Of a stretch of DNA of 10,291 nt, positions 8,640-10,291 are shown piece by piece. The number at the start of each line of letters is the position of its first letter. The first letter of the stretch is position 1. The translations under genes were made by a program, and so were the position numbers. The notes beneath the pieces are model-generated. The model ran no database searches and was not told where the DNA came from. It saw only the letters and a program-made list of their open reading frames with translations. This DNA is from Bacteroidales bacterium (GTDB lineage: Bacteria; Bacteroidota; Bacteroidia; Bacteroidales; Azobacteroidaceae), in assembly GCA_020860885.1 (NCBI GenBank), contig JAJBTS010000027.1, positions 1 through 10,291 on the forward strand, read 5' to 3'.

Positions 8640-8662
8640 TTCAGATTAAAATCCTATTTTTG
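8631..8662 (+). promoter_or_regulatory. Promoter of tRNA-Arg, inside the end of recO
   Basis: TTTG (8631-8634), 20 nt, TATTTTTG (8655-8662): a perfect match to both elements at consensus spacing. The -33 lies within the last codons of recO (Phe-Gly-stop). The start would be near 8668, about 45 nt before the tRNA. Confidence 0.7.
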
Positions 8663-8666
8663 CTGC

Positions 8667-8689
8667 GGAAATAAAGAAACTTTATTTCC
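8667..8689 (+). repeat. 10-bp perfect hairpin at the predicted tRNA-Arg transcript 5' end
   Basis: GGAAATAAAG (8667-8676), loop AAA, CTTTATTTCC (8680-8689). It is followed by AATTTTCTT, a weak T-rich tract, so it could end recO transcription. However, it also sits exactly where the tRNA-Arg transcript would begin, forming a 5' hairpin on the precursor. Confidence 0.65.
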
Positions 8690-8713
8690 AATTTTCTTAA
8701 TATCCATCATGAA

Positions 8714-8788
8714 GCCCCTGTAGTTCAACGGATAGAACGGAAGTTTCCTAAACTTTAGATAGCAGTTCGATTCTGCTCGGGGGTACCA
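8714..8788 (+). tRNA. tRNA-Arg (CCU anticodon)
   Basis: 75 nt including encoded CCA (8786-8788). Acceptor GCCCCTG pairs with CGGGGGT (two G-U wobbles), D stem GTTC/GAAC, anticodon stem GAAGT/ACTTT with loop TTCCTAA (anticodon CCT), T arm AGCAG-TTCGATT-CTGCT, discriminator A. It reads AGG codons. It has its own promoter upstream and a strong terminator directly after it. Confidence 0.95.
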
Positions 8789-8830
8789 GAGCGGAAAGAG
8801 TTTCATAATTCTTTCCGCTTTTGTTTTTTT
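8789..8830 (+). terminator. Rho-independent terminator of tRNA-Arg
   Basis: AGCGGAAAGA (8790-8799) pairs perfectly with TCTTTCCGCT (8810-8819) around a 10-nt loop, followed by TTTGTTTTTTT (8820-8830). It starts immediately after the encoded CCA. No T tract follows on the minus strand, so it should not serve the converging regulator gene. Confidence 0.92.
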
Positions 8831-8901
8831 ATTATCCTGCTTAAAAAGATTTAGCGGTGTTCTATGCCTATCTTAATAAACCCTCATAAAGCCTGGTCGC
8901 A

Positions 8902-9618
8902 CTAATTGATTTTTTCTTTTGAGACCTTGTGTAGGACATCCAAATTACCCGTGCCCCAGGCAGGGTTTTCTTCTGAATAATCCCGGTAAAAACCAAATCT
9001 TTTGTCTTTATTGACAGAATTTAAATCACCTACAGAAAAAGGGCCTTTATTCCCATCACTAAAAACTATGTAAGCTTTTATTCGAAACTCAAGTTGTTTA
9101 TAACTGAGAGTTATTCCTATCGTTTTTAAGTCCTCTTTAATAAAAACCAGACTATCCAAAGTGAACTCATTCGTGAAAGCCACTTCAACGAAGTCCTTTG
9201 TTTTTATATAATTTGGACGAGGTTCTGCCGGATGATCCGCCAATTCAGATACTGCGAAGACTGTAGTAAATCCTATCATAAGGAATAGTACGGATAAAAT
9301 TGATACTTTTTTCATTGCATTTGTTTTTAAATTGAATAAATCTTTAATATACCATAAAATGGTACACTTTTGTTTTTCAATATATGTTTTTTCTTCCTTT
9401 TCATAAACTATAGAACCGGTATTAATAGTCTCAAAAAAGTCAAAACCTAAAGTTTCGGAAATAAGTTTGATCGTAAAAGCTCTGGGTTCTACACTTCCGG
9501 ATTCAATTCGCTGAACAGTACGTACTGATATATTGCATTTTTCAGCAACTTCCTCTTGTGTTAATCCTTTTGCTTTTCTGACTTATAACAGTTTTTTTCC
9601 AAAATTTAGTTTTCCCAT
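8902..9618 (-). pseudogene. Transmembrane XRE-type HTH regulator, interrupted by TAA at codon 12
   Basis: From the ATG at 9618 one frame runs to the stop at 8902, 238 codons plus the stop, broken only by TAA at 9585-9583. It reads MGKLNFGKKLL, stop, VRKAKGLTQEEVAEKCNISV and on through RTVQRIESGSVEPRAF: a classic Cro/CI-type HTH (about residues 5-65) cut inside helix 1. GAA (Glu) to TAA is a one-base change and Glu suits this position. The frame continues through IKDLFNLKT into MKKVSILSVLFLMIGFTTVFA (102-122), a membrane segment, then an outside domain with GITLSYKQLEF and FGFYRDYSEENPAWGTG. This C-terminal part resembles, from memory, domains at the ends of other Bacteroidota membrane signalling proteins. 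No ATG, GTG or TTG after the stop would restore the HTH. The 137-residue piece from 9315 could be made alone as a signal-peptide-like protein but has no promoter of its own. Confidence 0.8.
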
Positions 9619-9636
9619 TTATATTGAAAATTTAAT

Positions 9637-9667
9637 CAAAAATATATCCATCATAAATCTCTTCAAA
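9637..9667 (-). promoter_or_regulatory. Promoter of the interrupted HTH regulator
   Basis: Minus-strand TTTG (9667-9664), 19 nt, TATTTTTG (9644-9637): perfect consensus. The start would be near 9632, giving a leader of about 14 nt before the ATG at 9618. An intact promoter suggests that the nonsense change is recent or that the locus is still transcribed. Confidence 0.7.
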
Positions 9668-9868
9668 AAATACCTTTTGTCTTATTCACGACATTTACCC
9701 GACATTCTCTTTAATTATCAACTAGAGAACGATTTGGAAATACAAATTATTGTTCTTTTTTTATCCGATAAATCGATTTTGTGATTTCTGGTTAAGGTTA
9801 TGCCTAATTCTATTAACTTCGGAAGGATTTCTTAAGCTTACTGGAGGCATTGAATTTTTTTCTCAATT
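9668..9868. other. Intergenic stretch without a supported gene
   Basis: No convincing coding frame, RNA gene or terminator was found here; the short open frames on the plus strand have no family features and low-complexity composition. The only structure noted is a direct repeat CGACATT at 9689-9695 and 9700-9706, 11 bp apart, lying upstream of the regulator promoter, and a weak TTCTCT/AGAGAA inverted pair at 9705-9729. Confidence 0.6.
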
Positions 9869-9909
9869 CTCGGGTATACATCTCAGCAGCTCTGAGATGT
9901 ATACCCGAG
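9869..9909. repeat. 18-bp perfect inverted repeat with a 5-nt centre
   Basis: Left arm CTCGGGTATACATCTCAG (9869-9886), centre CAGCT, right arm CTGAGATGTATACCCGAG (9892-9909), every base paired. There is no T run after it on either strand, so it is not a standard terminator. It is the first part of a 23-bp phased cluster continuing to 9978. Confidence 0.9.
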
Positions 9910-9937
9910 GGCCTGAGCGAAAAGCACAGCGACCTCC

Positions 9938-9978
9938 CTCAGATGTATATCCGAAAGATACTCAGATGTATATCTGAG
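9938..9978. repeat. Two further direct copies of the 18-bp unit
   Basis: CTCAGATGTATATCCGAA (9938-9955) and CTCAGATGTATATCTGAG (9961-9978) are variants of the right arm at 9892-9909. Unit starts are 9869, 9892, 9938 and 9961, all separated by multiples of 23 bp, with 5-nt spacers; the register at 9915 holds unrelated sequence. The last copy is itself a hairpin (CTCAGAT, GTAT, ATCTGAG). Confidence 0.85.
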
Positions 9979-10028
9979 CGATGAATAGTTGCTGATTGCT
10001 AATTTTCCTCTGCCTATTGGTTACAAAT

Positions 10029-10056
10029 AACTGTTTACTGTTAACTGTCAGCTGTT
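10029..10056. repeat. Four tandem 7-bp repeats (consensus AACTGTT)
   Basis: AACTGTT, TACTGTT, AACTGTC and AGCTGTT follow one another without gaps. The array overlaps the stop codon (10043-10041) and last codons of the minus-strand gene, so copy-number change would alter that protein's C-terminus. Confidence 0.7.
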
Positions 10057-10291
10057 TTCAGGAGAATATCTTCGAAGTTACTGTTAGAAGGTATTGCAAC
10101 GACATTCCATGTATTCGAAAGGTCTTTATCCAAGGATGCATCCTGTTTTATTTTATAAAAGGAATAGTTCTTTCCCAGCAAATTAGAAATATCATTTAAA
10201 TTGAAATACTTTTTACTGGTATTATTATATTCAAAAATGATTAATGGCATATTTCTTTTAATAAAGTTAATTCCTCCTTTTAATACCAATG
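10041..10291 (-). CDS. FkbM-family methyltransferase, C-terminal part (5' end outside window)
   Basis: About 83 codons of a gene that enters from the right edge; no true start is visible (the first possible start in frame is a TTG at 10289 that falls inside the conserved domain). The reading LVLKGGINFIKRNMPLIIFE matches the end of the FkbM methyltransferase domain, where the SAM-binding core is followed by an E-V-L-K-G-G helix and a PLIIFE strand. The tail ends with NTWNVVAIPSNSNFEDILLK, also usual for the family. These enzymes O-methylate sugars or small molecules and in Bacteroidota often sit in polysaccharide clusters; the acceptor here is unknown. The strand matches the HTH gene but about 420 bp with repeats lie between them, so no operon is implied. 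Confidence 0.75.
   Translation of the reverse strand, partial: LVLKGGINFIKRNMPLIIFEYNNTSKKYFNLNDISNLLGKNYSFYKIKQDASLDKDLSNTWNVVAIPSNSNFEDILLKTADS

Noticed and set aside
8831..8901. Terminator for the minus-strand regulator gene
   Set aside because: No stem followed by a T run on the minus strand was found between its stop and the tRNA-Arg terminator.
8902..9315. Independent small secreted protein starting MKKVS
   Set aside because: The frame is open without a stop back to 9582 and encodes an HTH there; no promoter match precedes 9315. The MKKVS stretch is better read as a membrane segment of a longer protein, though translation from 9315 cannot be excluded.
9351..9363. ACCAT-AAA-ATGGT palindrome
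   Set aside because: It lies inside the coding frame of the regulator and is too short and AT-rich to claim as an operator.
9869..9909. Terminator for the FkbM-type gene or the regulator
   Set aside because: The stem is strong, but neither strand has a T run after it; on the minus strand it is followed by an A-rich tract.
9533..9977. Short plus-strand open frames in the right-hand intergenic region
   Set aside because: They are antisense to the HTH gene or run through the repeat cluster, show no recognisable motif and have no promoter or partner.
9869..9978. CRISPR array
   Set aside because: Repeats are 18 bp with 5-nt spacers, one copy is inverted, and no cas gene is present.
9869..9978. 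Invertible promoter switch between inverted copies
   Set aside because: The enclosed segment is under 100 bp, contains no TAnnTTTG-type promoter, and no recombinase gene is in the window.

Overview
The window looks like an AT-rich Bacteroidota chromosome, most likely order Bacteroidales. The evidence is the 652-residue GyrB without the proteobacterial insert, a cysteine-free RecO, a DUF4294-type protein, a type II (M28-fold) glutaminyl cyclase lipoprotein, and promoters that repeatedly fit the Bacteroidota consensus (TTTG, 19-21 nt, TAnnTTTG) rather than TTGACA/TATAAT. Genus cannot be fixed from the sequence alone.

Layout. At the left edge a minus-strand pair (FadL/PorV-like beta-barrel, then the start of a probable helix-hairpin-helix secreted protein) diverges from a plus-strand DUF4294-like secreted protein. 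Next comes a tight minus-strand run of five genes read right to left: gyrB, a C26 amidase-M19 dipeptidase fusion, glutaminyl cyclase, sufE and a TrmH/SpoU RNA methyltransferase. Their four junctions alternate TAATATG, ATGA, TAATATG, ATGA, so translation is probably coupled throughout. Upstream of gyrB, and with its own promoter, is the tRNA-Glu(UUC)-rpsT unit. It diverges from recO, which is followed by a separately promoted tRNA-Arg(CCU) with a strong terminator.

The right end is accessory-like. It holds a disrupted gene for an apparently membrane-bound XRE-type regulator: one continuous frame from 9618 to 8902 carries an HTH, a transmembrane segment and an exported C-terminal domain, but codon 12 is TAA. 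Beyond it lie about 400 bp without a gene, containing 18-bp repeat units phased at 23-bp steps and a tandem heptamer repeat. The window ends in the 3' end of an FkbM-type methyltransferase gene.

Working together: the glutaminyl cyclase modifies exported proteins that begin with Gln, and two predicted exported proteins here (the DUF4294 protein and the partial helix-hairpin-helix protein) have Gln directly after their predicted signal-peptidase site. The gyrB-led operon otherwise mixes topology, peptide turnover, sulfur transfer and RNA methylation, so it looks like a co-expression unit rather than a single pathway. I found no CRISPR array, transposase or clear phage gene. The best candidates for something undescribed are the interrupted transmembrane regulator and the phased repeat cluster.
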